A DNA stretch of 13,157 bases from Firmicutes bacterium HGW-Firmicutes-10 (GCA_002841605.1 PHAF01000040.1:1-13157), one strand, 5' to 3'. Counted from the stretch's first letter, positions 1 through 6,955 are shown. Program-made: numbers and translations. Notes: a model not told the origin generated them from the sequence alone.

Positions 1-573
1 TTTCTCAACGATGCTAAACCAGGCATTGGTAAATGGATCATACTGACGGTGAACCACCTGACCTTCATCAAAATCCACATTTACCCGCTCTGATGTGATA
101 TCTTCAATCGCCAATATCAGCTGTTGATAAATTTCAATCAATATTTCAACTTCACTAATCGTGCATTCCGATGGTATTAAGTTCAGTAGCGCAGATTCAA
201 AGATGATCCAATTCTTACCCCTGAACTTTAAGCCTAGCTGGTTGATCAGGTATTTATCATGCGGCGAAACATCATCAGCCCCGACGTAAAAGCAGGCCAA
301 GTGCTGTTGATAACGCATGCGTTGAAAGGGTGGCATTTGCTCGCTTTTGACAAACCGCCATAATCCATCCAGTGCCTGATACCCCGGGTAAACCATGATT
401 CCTTTTTGATTTGACTCATTGCCTAAGAAAGCGCAGAAGAAGGGCTCCTTAAACGAAGGTACACTGACCGGGAATATGTCCAACTCCATAAAAATTTCCC
501 ACGGTTTAAGCTTTTGAATGTCTTTTGCCAAGGAATAAAGCGTAATCCATTTGGCTTTTTCTTGTTCTTCCAT
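1..573 (-). CDS. DUF7309/DUF6930-type protein, C-terminal part cut by window edge
   Basis: The open frame runs from an ATG at 573 to the left edge (191 codons) with no stop, so the C-terminal part is missing. A strong GGAGG site lies a few bases upstream of the ATG. The start reads MEEQEKAKW, followed by KLKPWEIF (about residues 22-29), a hydrophobic stretch with FLGNES, GIMVYPGYQALDGL, and later LGLKFRGKNWIIFES (about residues 122-136). This order (KPW, then YxGxxgL, then LGLKFRGRN) is what I know from proteins with an N-terminal DUF7309 followed by a DUF6930 domain in Bacilli and Clostridia. The DUF6930 part would begin where the visible sequence ends. No function is established for the family as far as I know. 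The gene is last of a three-gene operon, 16 bases after thpR. The family call rests on remembered motifs only. Confidence 0.7.
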   Translation of the reverse strand, partial: MEEQEKAKWITLYSLAKDIQKLKPWEIFMELDIFPVSVPSFKEPFFCAFLGNESNQKGIMVYPGYQALDGLWRFVKSEQMPPFQRMRYQQHLACFYVGADDVSPHDKYLINQLGLKFRGKNWIIFESALLNLIPSECTISEVEILIEIYQQLILAIEDITSERVNVDFDEGQVVHRQYDPFTNAWFSIVEK

Positions 574-589
574 ACTGCCCTCCTGATTT

Positions 590-1117
590 CTATTTCAGTT
601 GCCAGCATTTCAGGGGTTGATATACCAGCTCCCCATCGATACGGGTTGATAAAAATACACAAACCTTGCTAAAACAAACGGTCACAGGCTTTATTTTTGG
701 CAAAATCTCAATCAAATCCCCGTGTTGTGCCAATGTAATATGAGGTACAAAAGGTGTATCATTGACTGGAATGTTTGCTGCTGATACACAACGGGTCAGT
801 TCATTGCTTAAACTGCTCATTGCCGGCATCGGTGGACAGCCGATCCAAAGGGAATGCTTTTTTGCGGATTTTCCGAAAAATCCCAGTTGATCCAATTCTG
901 CACTCAGTGATGAATATTGATGAATCTTATTTTCAATCTCGTTGATCAACCGTTCAAACTGTTCAACCGTGACCTCGCCGACAAACCGCAAAGTCATATG
1001 CATGTTTTTGGGTTGTTTGAAGCGTCCTTGATGGTATATCGGTTTTAACTGCTGTTGAATCATGTGCAATTCTTCTTTGATATTTTCATCCAGCGCATAG
1101 GCAATAAATATCCTCAT
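590..1117 (-). CDS. thpR: RNA 2',3'-cyclic phosphodiesterase ThpR (LigT/2H family)
   Basis: A 175-residue cytoplasmic protein of the usual length for the 2H phosphoesterase family. The two signature motifs are present: HMTLRF at residues 40-45 and HITLAQ at 126-131, with the spacing expected for two lobes that each bring one catalytic His. The family hydrolyses RNA 2',3'-cyclic phosphates to 2'-phosphates, and the older name is 2'-5' RNA ligase. The N-terminus MRIFIAYALD matches the usual first strand. In the second motif the basic residue often seen after HxTL is Gln here, a minor variation. The start is supported by AGAGGA seven bases upstream and by a 4-base ATGA overlap with the stop of the preceding hydrolase gene, which implies translational coupling. 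The physiological RNA substrate is unknown for most bacterial members. Confidence 0.9.
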   Translation of the reverse strand: MRIFIAYALDENIKEELHMIQQQLKPIYHQGRFKQPKNMHMTLRFVGEVTVEQFERLINEIENKIHQYSSLSAELDQLGFFGKSAKKHSLWIGCPPMPAMSSLSNELTRCVSAANIPVNDTPFVPHITLAQHGDLIEILPKIKPVTVCFSKVCVFLSTRIDGELVYQPLKCWQLK

Positions 1118-2025
1118 AGCTGAATCCTCTTTATAAAAAAGTCTGAGATTTTATTGAGTGCCTCTACACTCTGCTCATAGCTCAATCGTGTATTGAACAC
1201 ATGAGGCAGCCGCAGTTTCCGATGAGCTATAAATGGTTCAAACTCGATGTTTTCCTGTTTTAGTCTTTCAATAAACTGTTGTGATTGTGGATAGAGCGGG
1301 TCAAATTCGCTTGATATGATCAGTGTATCCGGAAAAGAAGATTCGATCAGTTTACTTGGTAAGGACCATGGATACATCGGATGATTTTTATAATCACTGA
1401 CCCCAAAGAGTGAACGCAAGGTATTGGTCTTTTGGGGAAATTTGATCTTCGGAGTATTGAACGTATCGAAATCATAAACACCACAGCTTAAGGCAACCGC
1501 TTTGACATCGATCAATGCTTCAAATTTGAAAGGATTGGGCAACCTGGAATTTCTGATTGCCAGATATGATGAAATCAAATGCGCTCCTGCAGAATCGCCG
1601 ATCATAAACACATTATCTGGATCCAGTGAGTATTGCTTTGCGTTGTTTTCGATAAACCGCAGAACCTTATCTACATCATACAACTGAGTAGGGAAATTAT
1701 GCGTTGGGGCAAGATGGTAATTGATTGTTAATACTGCAAACCCTTTTTGCGCCAAAGCCATCCCATAGGCTTTGTATATCGTATCTTTGTTACCATAAAC
1801 CCATCCTCCACCGTGGACCTGGACGATCAATGGGTAATAGTTCATCTTAACGGCCGGATAGGCAATATCCAGCAAATGATCAACCGGGGCAATGCCATAT
1901 AAGATGTTTTCAGTCACACGTATCTCTTCAGGTAATTGAACACTATGAAAATAAGCCAAATCCATTTGTTCGATGGCTTTCCAACATGCTAGCAAGGGTG
2001 TATAGCGAATGTGTTCGAGGTTCAT
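1114..2025 (-). CDS. alpha/beta hydrolase, HSL/BD-FAE-like esterase
   Basis: A 303-residue soluble serine hydrolase. The oxyanion-hole motif HGGGW is at residues 71-75 and the nucleophile elbow GDSAG at 143-147 (Ser145). A likely acid is Asp242 in SSEFDPLYP and the likely base is His275 in LPHVF. This order and the HGGGW motif place it in the hormone-sensitive-lipase or BD-feruloyl-esterase branch, which cleaves small acyl, acetyl or aryl esters. The actual substrate cannot be read from sequence, and no signal peptide is seen. A longer frame starts at 2046, but that ATG lies inside a TATAAT box. The ATG at 2025 has AAGGGA seven bases upstream and falls just after the predicted transcription start, so I chose it. 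It is first in an operon with thpR (4-base overlap) and the DUF7309-type gene. A second HSL-type hydrolase lies at 10539-11426. Confidence 0.85.
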   Translation of the reverse strand: MNLEHIRYTPLLACWKAIEQMDLAYFHSVQLPEEIRVTENILYGIAPVDHLLDIAYPAVKMNYYPLIVQVHGGGWVYGNKDTIYKAYGMALAQKGFAVLTINYHLAPTHNFPTQLYDVDKVLRFIENNAKQYSLDPDNVFMIGDSAGAHLISSYLAIRNSRLPNPFKFEALIDVKAVALSCGVYDFDTFNTPKIKFPQKTNTLRSLFGVSDYKNHPMYPWSLPSKLIESSFPDTLIISSEFDPLYPQSQQFIERLKQENIEFEPFIAHRKLRLPHVFNTRLSYEQSVEALNKISDFFIKRIQL

Positions 2026-2044
2026 GATTTTATCCCTTTTTTTC

Positions 2045-2073
2045 ATTATAGAGCAAAAAAAACCGACTGTCTA
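2045..2073 (-). promoter_or_regulatory. SigA-type promoter of the hydrolase-thpR operon
   Basis: On the minus strand TAGACA (2073-2068) is followed after 17 bases by a perfect TATAAT (2050-2045). The -35 box overlaps the TAG stop of the thioredoxin gene, and the spacer contains the second arm and U tract of the thioredoxin terminator. The predicted start of transcription near 2038 lies just upstream of the AAGGGA ribosome site, giving a leader of only about 13 bases. Confidence 0.6.
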
Positions 2074-2099
2074 ATCGGATAGTAAATTTAGCAGTCGGT
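2055..2099 (-). terminator. Rho-independent terminator of the thioredoxin gene
   Basis: On the minus strand a perfect 8-base stem, ACCGACTG (2099-2092) with CAGTCGGT (2069-2062), is extended inside by CTAA/TTAG with one bulged base. Eight T residues (2062-2055) follow, the first of them in the stem. The stop codon of the thioredoxin gene (2073-2071) lies inside the inner helix. The T tract also forms part of the spacer of the next promoter. Confidence 0.75.
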
Positions 2100-2394
2100 C
2101 AATCTTATTAAAATCAATATATCGGCTTTCTCTAAGCACTTCTTTTTTATCATGGATGATCAACACGGTCGGAACCGCAAACACTAGATACTGTCCGGAT
2201 AGTTCGGTAAATGTCGATGCATCGATTTTAAGAAGCGGATAATCAAACCCTTTATGTAATTCTAACAGTTTCGGATACAGTACCTTACACACACCGCAGT
2301 CCGGAGTAGTGAAGTACATTAAAAACGTATCCTGGGTTTCCATCATTTGATGGTATTGTGATTCATTTTCGAGGATTATGACTTTGTTTTTCAT
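2071..2394 (-). CDS. thioredoxin family protein
   Basis: A 107-residue cytoplasmic protein with a thioredoxin fold. The redox-active motif is Cys33-Gly-Val-Cys36 in TTPDCGVCK, and the conserved cis-proline is Pro75 in FAVPTV. A Pro sits at the third position before the motif's Cys pair, and the usual CGPC is replaced by CGVC. Such variants are common in small thioredoxin-like proteins of Bacillota and act as dithiol-disulfide reductants, but the partner is unknown. The frame can be extended to a TTG at 2439, but that TTG is the first triplet of a TTGACT -35 box. The ATG at 2394 has AAGGTGA about five bases upstream and gives the normal family length. It is a single-gene unit between terminators at 2455-2478 and 2055-2099. 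No thioredoxin reductase is in view. Confidence 0.88.
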   Translation of the reverse strand: MKNKVIILENESQYHQMMETQDTFLMYFTTPDCGVCKVLYPKLLELHKGFDYPLLKIDASTFTELSGQYLVFAVPTVLIIHDKKEVLRESRYIDFNKIDRLLNLLSD

Positions 2395-2410
2395 TTTTAT
2401 CACCTTCTCA

Positions 2411-2439
2411 ACATTATTCGAAAAATTGATTGAAGTCAA
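2411..2439 (-). promoter_or_regulatory. Candidate promoter of the thioredoxin gene
   Basis: Minus-strand TTGACT (2439-2434) is followed after 17 bases by TAATGT, or after 15 bases by AATAAT. Both -10 candidates overlap at 2411-2418. The transcription start would fall at or just before the ribosome binding site, leaving a very short leader. The spacing makes this less secure than the neighbouring promoters. Confidence 0.4.
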
Positions 2440-2454
2440 AACATTCGCCCAAGC

Positions 2455-2478
2455 AAAAACGAGCGATTGCCCGTCTTT
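2455..2478 (-). terminator. Rho-independent terminator of the secreted-protein gene
   Basis: On the minus strand AAAGACGGGC (2478-2469), loop AATC, then GCTCGTTTTT (2464-2455) forms a 10-base stem that includes two G-U pairs and ends in a T run. It lies six bases after the stop of the secreted-protein gene and upstream of the thioredoxin promoter. Confidence 0.7.
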
Positions 2479-2484
2479 GAGTGA

Positions 2485-3147
2485 TTATTCTTCTGCTTCT
2501 GCTGTTAGTGCTCCGACTTCAAGCAAATAAGCTTCAACGGCATTTTTGTAAGCAATGAAATCTTTCTTTTCAATGCCCTTAAACGACGCGCCCTTACCCA
2601 TCAATTTAGCAATATCAGAAATATAATTGCCGCCATCTTTACCTTTTCCATAGCGATGGCTGACACCGGCTTCTGCCAACAGTTTTTCTGCTACTGCAGT
2701 TGCGGCCGGATATTCGGCTTCAACGACTTTTACGACAGCCGTTTTCTCTGCGGAATCTGTCTCTACTTTTTCCTCAGTATCATTCTCATATAACGTGATT
2801 TTGTAGGTAAATGTAAATTCAGTCTCTTTTTCGTCTTCTTCCAGTTTTGGGGCTGTCCAAACTAGTACGCTAAGCCAATATTGTTCTTCTTCAGGTAAAT
2901 CCTCATCTAATTCATTCTTGGTGATTTTTTCCAAAGTAGCATCTGTCATACAAACTTCTTCTTCCCCGATAATCCAGCAATCCACTGCATAAGCGCCAGA
3001 TCCGAAAGTTTTAGCGGTCAGTGTCACAGTTGTTTCTTCAGCAGTTTCTACAGGTTCTACAGTAATTTCCGTCTCAGCGGCATATACTGGTAGTGCAAGA
3101 GCAAATACAATGAAAAATGCAACTAATAAGGATAATATTTTCTTCAT
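2485..3147 (-). CDS. secreted acidic two-part protein of unknown function
   Basis: A 220-residue protein that I do not recognise. It has a clear Sec signal peptide: MKKI, a hydrophobic core to about residue 19, and a VYA cleavage site near residues 21-23, with no lipobox Cys. The mature protein is very acidic. Residues 27-143 alternate short beta-prone stretches with Glu/Asp-rich turns, which suggests an Ig-like or other beta-sandwich domain. This part holds the only two cysteines (57 and 66), which could form a disulfide. Residues 145-216 look helical and include RYGKGKDGGNYISDIAKLMG, then an AYKNAVEAYLLEVG helix. No LPXTG motif, C-terminal membrane segment or catalytic motif is seen, so it is probably released or held non-covalently. 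The start is fixed by AAGGAGAG upstream of ATG 3147. It is a single-gene unit with its own promoter and terminator. Confidence 0.75.
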   Translation of the reverse strand: MKKILSLLVAFFIVFALALPVYAAETEITVEPVETAEETTVTLTAKTFGSGAYAVDCWIIGEEEVCMTDATLEKITKNELDEDLPEEEQYWLSVLVWTAPKLEEDEKETEFTFTYKITLYENDTEEKVETDSAEKTAVVKVVEAEYPAATAVAEKLLAEAGVSHRYGKGKDGGNYISDIAKLMGKGASFKGIEKKDFIAYKNAVEAYLLEVGALTAEAEE

Positions 3148-3207
3148 TTAACTCTCCTTTCATCGAGTAAAAGACATTAAAGTCATTTCTTATTACAATA
3201 TATTCTC

Positions 3208-3235
3208 ATTTTAGCACGTTTTGTCATGACTTCAA
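3208..3235 (-). promoter_or_regulatory. Promoter of the secreted-protein gene
   Basis: Minus-strand TTGAAG (3235-3230) is followed after 16 bases by TAAAAT (3213-3208). The predicted leader is about 54 bases, longer than for other genes here. The spacer carries the 8-base palindrome GTCATGAC (3223-3230). Confidence 0.45.
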
Positions 3236-3242
3236 TAGTCCA

Positions 3243-4241
3243 TCATGATTTGTCATGTTGTTCAACAATATTACAAAAGTTGATGACAATTTCCGTGACT
3301 TCCAGGATATTTAACCATTCTTCATGTATTGAGTTCATTCCTAAATAGGCTCCCAGGATATTTCCAGTAATCGAACCGGTACTGTCGCTGTCTCCATCGT
3401 GGTTGACGGATACGATAAGTGCTTTTTGAAGATTATCGGGGTAGCGCAGTGAACAAAAAACCGCGATGGCCAGTGCTTCTTCAGCGACCCAGCCTTGTCC
3501 GAGTTGTTTTATGCATTGAATGTCACTTTGATCTGATTTAGAAAGACTCAGTGCTTGTTGAAGCAGCGTCACAAGCACATCCGAATTTGAAGACGATTTT
3601 AGTTTTTCGATGGTTAAAACTACCGAAGTCTCTATTTCTTTACCGTTAAATATCAGTGACATCAGATATGCCAGTGCTCCTGAGGATAAGTATCCCAATG
3701 GATGCCCATGGGTGATCGCAGCCACTGAGCAACCGTGATCGAATGCTTCATCTTTTTCAAAAAAGTATCCGACAGGTGCAGCACGCATGACTCCTCCACA
3801 TCCCTTGGAGTCATTGATCGGCTTTTCAACCGTCCCCATGATGCCACTTTTCAACGCTGACAGACATGTTGTTCCGGGTGAACGCTGATGAAAAAGTTGA
3901 GGATATGACATTAAGTCAAAATCAGCGGATGATATCGAAGCAAATCTACTTTTTTGTGTCTTATACCATCGCAAGTAGCTGTGATGTACAGATTTCACAA
4001 GTGAAGAAAACTTATCTGAGTATAAATAGTTGACGATTCCTTCCATTGTAAATAAGGTCATTTGAGTGTCATCGGTTACTTCTGCGATGTTTGCATGATT
4101 TGGTATCAAATCCGTCAGTCCTGAAGGTCCATACTTTTGCATGATATATTCGTGGCTCTTGAACTCAATGGGCCACCCCAGGGCATCTCCAATGGCTCCT
4201 GCCAACAGACTGGCTTTTAAGTTTTCTACCGTTTTTTTCAT
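3243..4241 (-). CDS. ADP-ribosylglycohydrolase (DraG/ARH family)
   Basis: A 332-residue cytoplasmic protein with all hallmark motifs of the family. These are AGAIGDALGWPIEF (residues 14-27), TDDT with the first metal ligands (Thr56, Asp57, Asp58), a SKGCGGVMRAAPVG segment (145-158), HGHPLGYLSSG (178-188), and HDGDSDSTGS (281-290) with the second ligand set (Asp284, Asp286). Family enzymes use two Mg2+ or Mn2+ ions to remove ADP-ribose from modified protein side chains or related ADP-ribose adducts. The metal ligands are complete, so activity is expected. The target is unknown because no ADP-ribosyltransferase gene is nearby. The start ATG at 4241 has AAAGGAG six bases upstream. The gene is transcribed away from the plus-strand membrane-protein gene and reads towards the secreted-protein gene 95 bases later. 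Confidence 0.9.
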   Translation of the reverse strand: MKKTVENLKASLLAGAIGDALGWPIEFKSHEYIMQKYGPSGLTDLIPNHANIAEVTDDTQMTLFTMEGIVNYLYSDKFSSLVKSVHHSYLRWYKTQKSRFASISSADFDLMSYPQLFHQRSPGTTCLSALKSGIMGTVEKPINDSKGCGGVMRAAPVGYFFEKDEAFDHGCSVAAITHGHPLGYLSSGALAYLMSLIFNGKEIETSVVLTIEKLKSSSNSDVLVTLLQQALSLSKSDQSDIQCIKQLGQGWVAEEALAIAVFCSLRYPDNLQKALIVSVNHDGDSDSTGSITGNILGAYLGMNSIHEEWLNILEVTEIVINFCNIVEQHDKS

Positions 4242-4260
4242 TATGATCTCCTTTGTATTA

Positions 4261-4266
4261 ATTATA
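4261..4266 (-). promoter_or_regulatory. -10 box of the ADP-ribosylglycohydrolase gene
   Basis: A perfect minus-strand TATAAT lies 20 bases before the start codon. No good -35 box is found at 16-18 bases spacing. The implied leader begins right at the AAAGGAG site. It shares the divergent intergenic region with the plus-strand promoter at 4299-4327. Confidence 0.4.
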
Positions 4267-4298
4267 TCGTAAATTCACTGTCACTTATTATGTAATGT

Positions 4299-4327
4299 TT
4301 GACGCATCGAAGTTTATCGATTACGAT
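4299..4327 (+). promoter_or_regulatory. SigA-type promoter of the small membrane protein gene
   Basis: TTGACG (4299-4304), a 17-base spacer and TACGAT (4322-4327) lie upstream of the AGGTGA site at 4341. The element lies inside the longest open frame (from 4295), which shows that the true start is the downstream ATG at 4352. The leader would be about 18 bases. Confidence 0.6.
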
Positions 4328-4351
4328 GAGATTGAATCAGAGGTGATACCG

Positions 4352-4714
4352 ATGTTTAAGAAGTTCTTTATGTTGATCCTAGCTTTGGCTATCGGTTTAT
4401 TTATTGCGCTCTTCGGCGTATTTCTGTCCGTTTTTGCGGATGGAAAACTTAATGAACGATTGGTTCTGATTGCTATTACCCTTTTGGTCTTATTTTTGGT
4501 AACATTTGTTTTTACATTGATACGTCCTGCGATGGCATATCCATATGCTATGCTTATAGGTCTGCCGGGAGTATTTGTTTTGTTGATTCAAAGCCGGGAC
4601 TTTTATCATATCTTGTACAGTTTGCTTATTGTTTCATTTTGTTTTTTCGGGATATTTATGGCAAAAAAGCTTAGGCATATCTTCGTAAAGAAACCCTTGG
4701 AAAACACTGAATAA
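4352..4714 (+). CDS. small four-helix membrane protein, function unknown
   Basis: A 120-residue integral membrane protein that I do not recognise. Four hydrophobic segments are visible at about residues 5-28, 36-57, 64-79 and 85-104, joined by short polar loops with a charged C-terminal tail (KKLRHIFVKKPLENTE). There is no catalytic or metal-binding motif. The first segment follows MFKK and could be read as an uncleaved signal anchor. The start ATG at 4352 has AGGTGA five bases upstream. A longer frame from 4295 is rejected because a promoter lies within it. A hairpin over the stop codon separates it from the symporter gene 81 bases downstream, so the two are probably transcribed separately. 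Confidence 0.7.
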   Translation: MFKKFFMLILALAIGLFIALFGVFLSVFADGKLNERLVLIAITLLVLFLVTFVFTLIRPAMAYPYAMLIGLPGVFVLLIQSRDFYHILYSLLIVSFCFFGIFMAKKLRHIFVKKPLENTE

Positions 4715-4722
4715 GTGTTTTC
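4700..4722 (+). terminator. Hairpin terminator over the stop of the small membrane protein gene
   Basis: A perfect 9-base inverted repeat, GAAAACACT (4700-4708) and AGTGTTTTC (4714-4722), has a 5-base loop. The TAA stop spans the end of the loop and the first base of the second arm. The T run lies in the second arm and an AT-rich TATAATT follows, so it is a plausible though imperfect terminator. Confidence 0.5.
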
Positions 4723-4764
4723 TATAATTCGGAGCAAGGACGATTATTTTAATTTGAAATCAGT

Positions 4765-4770
4765 TATAAT
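4765..4770 (+). promoter_or_regulatory. -10 box of the symporter gene
   Basis: A perfect TATAAT lies 25 bases before the TTG start. The sequence at the expected -35 position is GATTAT, a poor match. The implied leader is about 19 bases. Confidence 0.4.
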
Positions 4771-4795
4771 ATAGTCAGAACGTGAGGGACATCCT

Positions 4796-6223
4796 TTGAC
4801 AACAAAAGTTACCAATCGCAATATCCCTGTTATAGACAAAGTCGGATACGGAGTAGGCAATCTCAGTATCGGTATCGCCATGCAAGTCGTCGGAACTTAT
4901 TTGGTGTTTTTTTCTACAGTCATTCTAGGCATTCCCGGTTATCTGGTAGGTTTGGCTGTGAGCATCAGTATTTTTTGGGATGCGATCACCGATCCTTTAA
5001 TGGGATATTTATCGGACATTACCAAATCCAAAATATTCGGTCGCCGACACCTTTATCTGATCATTGGTTCACTTGGTGTTTCCGCAACGATTTATCTGAT
5101 GTGGACGATTCCGGCCTATCTGGATACCAACGTGAAGTTTATAATCTTGTTTATTTATATTATCCTGTTTAAAAGTTTTATTACCGTATATGTCACACCT
5201 TATACCGCATTAGGTGCTGAGTTGTCCAGTGATTATAACGAGCGGACATCCATTCAAAGTATAAAAACAATCTTTTTCCTGTTTGGTTTGGCTTTTGTGT
5301 CCGTTGCCGGACTCTATATTTTCTTTCAACCGACCATTGATTTTCCCAGTGGGCAGTTAAATCCGATATCTTACAGAAATATCGGAATCATGTCCGCAGC
5401 GGTCGTTGTTATATCCACATTTGTGTGTTATTGGGCAACGATGAAATATATCCCGATTTTGAACAAACATCAAATCAAGGAAGCAAAAGGTAAAAAGCTT
5501 GATATTTTAGTTGAATCATTAAAAAGCACATTCGCAAATCCGGCTTTCAGGGCTGTGGCATTATGCTATTTATTCAATAATCTGGCATCCGCTTTCTTAA
5601 GTAATATCGGATTGCATGTGTTTACGTATACATTTGTGCTGACCAGCCAGCAAATCGCGATCATCCTGGGGGTTCAGTTTTTGATGAGCATCTTATCTCA
5701 ACCGGTCTGGATGTACATTGCAAAAAAATATGATAAACGTCCGGCAATGAATATCGGTTTGTTGTTTAGTGCTTTAGCCGGTGTTTTATTCATTGTCATG
5801 GTCATTTTTAAAGACTCGATTGCTTCTGCACCCCTGTTCTTTTTCCCGTATGCACTGATTGCCGGCTTTGGTACCGGAGCTTTATTTACGATTCCATTGT
5901 CCATGGTTGCCGATACGATTGACTTCGATGAGTACAAGCGTGGATTGCGATTTGAGGGTTTCTATTTCGGTAGTCTGACACTATACTATAAGTTGTCTCA
6001 GGCGATTGCGATTTTCATTATTGGTATCTTGTTGGATCTGATCCGGTTTGATTCATCTTTGCCAATTCAATCCGAGTTTACACTGATAAGTTTAGGGATG
6101 ATCCTTGCCTTCGGTTCAATCATCAGTTTTGTCCTTGCCTATTTCAGTTTACGAAGATATCCGCTCAATGAAGAGCGTGTCCGTCATATTCAACTTCAAA
6201 TCAGAAAAATGCAACAGGAATAG
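4796..6223 (+). CDS. GPH-family (MelB-like) cation symporter, MFS superfamily
   Basis: A 475-residue membrane transporter with about twelve hydrophobic segments, the usual size for glycoside-pentoside-hexuronide:cation symporters. The start YGVGNLSIG and the first cytoplasmic loop motif WDAITDPLMGYLSD (residues 61-74) followed by FGRRH match MelB-type proteins. Asp62 and Asp66 align with the Na+/H+-binding aspartates of MelB (Asp55, Asp59), so cation-coupled uptake is expected. Substrates are usually sugars or sugar glycosides. No glycosidase or sugar kinase lies next to it, so the substrate is open. The start is TTG at 4796, supported by GAGGGA six bases upstream and by the family N-terminus; no ATG lies near. 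The stop is inside the hairpin at 6207-6234, shared with the convergent ferredoxin gene. Confidence 0.85.
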   Translation: MTTKVTNRNIPVIDKVGYGVGNLSIGIAMQVVGTYLVFFSTVILGIPGYLVGLAVSISIFWDAITDPLMGYLSDITKSKIFGRRHLYLIIGSLGVSATIYLMWTIPAYLDTNVKFIILFIYIILFKSFITVYVTPYTALGAELSSDYNERTSIQSIKTIFFLFGLAFVSVAGLYIFFQPTIDFPSGQLNPISYRNIGIMSAAVVVISTFVCYWATMKYIPILNKHQIKEAKGKKLDILVESLKSTFANPAFRAVALCYLFNNLASAFLSNIGLHVFTYTFVLTSQQIAIILGVQFLMSILSQPVWMYIAKKYDKRPAMNIGLLFSALAGVLFIVMVIFKDSIASAPLFFFPYALIAGFGTGALFTIPLSMVADTIDFDEYKRGLRFEGFYFGSLTLYYKLSQAIAIFIIGILLDLIRFDSSLPIQSEFTLISLGMILAFGSIISFVLAYFSLRRYPLNEERVRHIQLQIRKMQQE

Positions 6224-6234
6224 CTGTTGCATTT
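6207..6234. terminator. Bidirectional terminator between convergent genes
   Basis: A perfect 11-base inverted repeat, AAATGCAACAG (6207-6217) and CTGTTGCATTT (6224-6234), has a 6-base loop. The plus strand continues ATTT and the minus strand continues into TTTTTC, so it can act on both transcripts. The symporter stop TAG lies in the loop and the ferredoxin stop (6235-6233) overlaps the outer edge of the stem. Confidence 0.8.
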
Positions 6235-6955
6235 ATTTCAATTTCAAATTTATAATGTTTTTCGGACATGAGTCTACACATTCAAGACAAAGAATGCAGT
6301 CATAATCCTCTATTTTGCCGGATTTGACCAACTCCATGACCGATAGACTCATCGTACATTTTTTCGAACACATATTACAGGATATGCATTGTTCTGCCGT
6401 GGCTTGTAAATAAAGGTGCGGAATATGCAATTTCTTTTGAATCCACATTCCCAGTTGCATAAATGGTGCCATCCAACAGACAGTATGACAAAATCCGCGC
6501 CTGCCTAAGGTAAGTGCCAGAATAAAAATCAAAAATACCACTGCGAAGTAAATAATGAATCCATAGGGGTCGGATATGGATATTCCATACCACGTCTGAT
6601 AAAAGAAATCGATTCTAAGATTATCTTTTGCCAGTAAAAGCAAAATCATGATCGTCAATATCCACGGAAACCAAATCAGATATTTTATGAGTTTGGCTTT
6701 TTTTATTGTAATCCGATGGTCATTGATGATCGTGCAAGATTCCAGAAGACCACCCGCCGGACAAATCCAACCACAGAATAGTCTTCCAATGAATATTGAG
6801 CCAATTAACATCAAAGAAAACACGATGAAACTACCCGCAATCACATGTTGAGTCAAAGCCTCGATGATCAGATACGGAGAGAAGTAGTACAGCGTGATGG
6901 GAAACAAGATAAACGATATGACAATGATTGTCTTACGTATACTTTGTCTGCTCAT
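6233..6955 (-). CDS. membrane 4Fe-4S polyferredoxin, NapH/CcoG-like
   Basis: A 240-residue protein with about four membrane segments (near residues 8-31, 38-60, 92-110, 132-150). The cysteine motifs are CGWICPAG with Cys61/65 and Cys74, a second pair CHTVC (156/160) after the last helix, and two C-terminal ferredoxin clusters: CISCNMCSKKC (190-200) and CILCLECVDSCP (220-231). This layout is that of NapH/NosR/CcoG-type polyferredoxins, which pass electrons between membrane quinones or other donors and soluble partners. The start at 6955 makes a 4-base ATGA overlap with the flavodoxin stop, so translation is coupled. The frame can be extended to 6985, but that would overlap the flavodoxin by 34 bases. 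Pairing with a flavodoxin suggests that the two exchange electrons. The exact reaction is unknown. Confidence 0.82.
   Translation of the reverse strand: MSRQSIRKTIIVISFILFPITLYYFSPYLIIEALTQHVIAGSFIVFSLMLIGSIFIGRLFCGWICPAGGLLESCTIINDHRITIKKAKLIKYLIWFPWILTIMILLLLAKDNLRIDFFYQTWYGISISDPYGFIIYFAVVFLIFILALTLGRRGFCHTVCWMAPFMQLGMWIQKKLHIPHLYLQATAEQCISCNMCSKKCTMSLSVMELVKSGKIEDYDCILCLECVDSCPKNIINLKLK

Noticed and set aside
423..662. Minus-strand 79-residue open frame
   Set aside because: It lies across the end of thpR and the start of the DUF7309-type gene in another frame. Both of those have motifs and ribosome sites.
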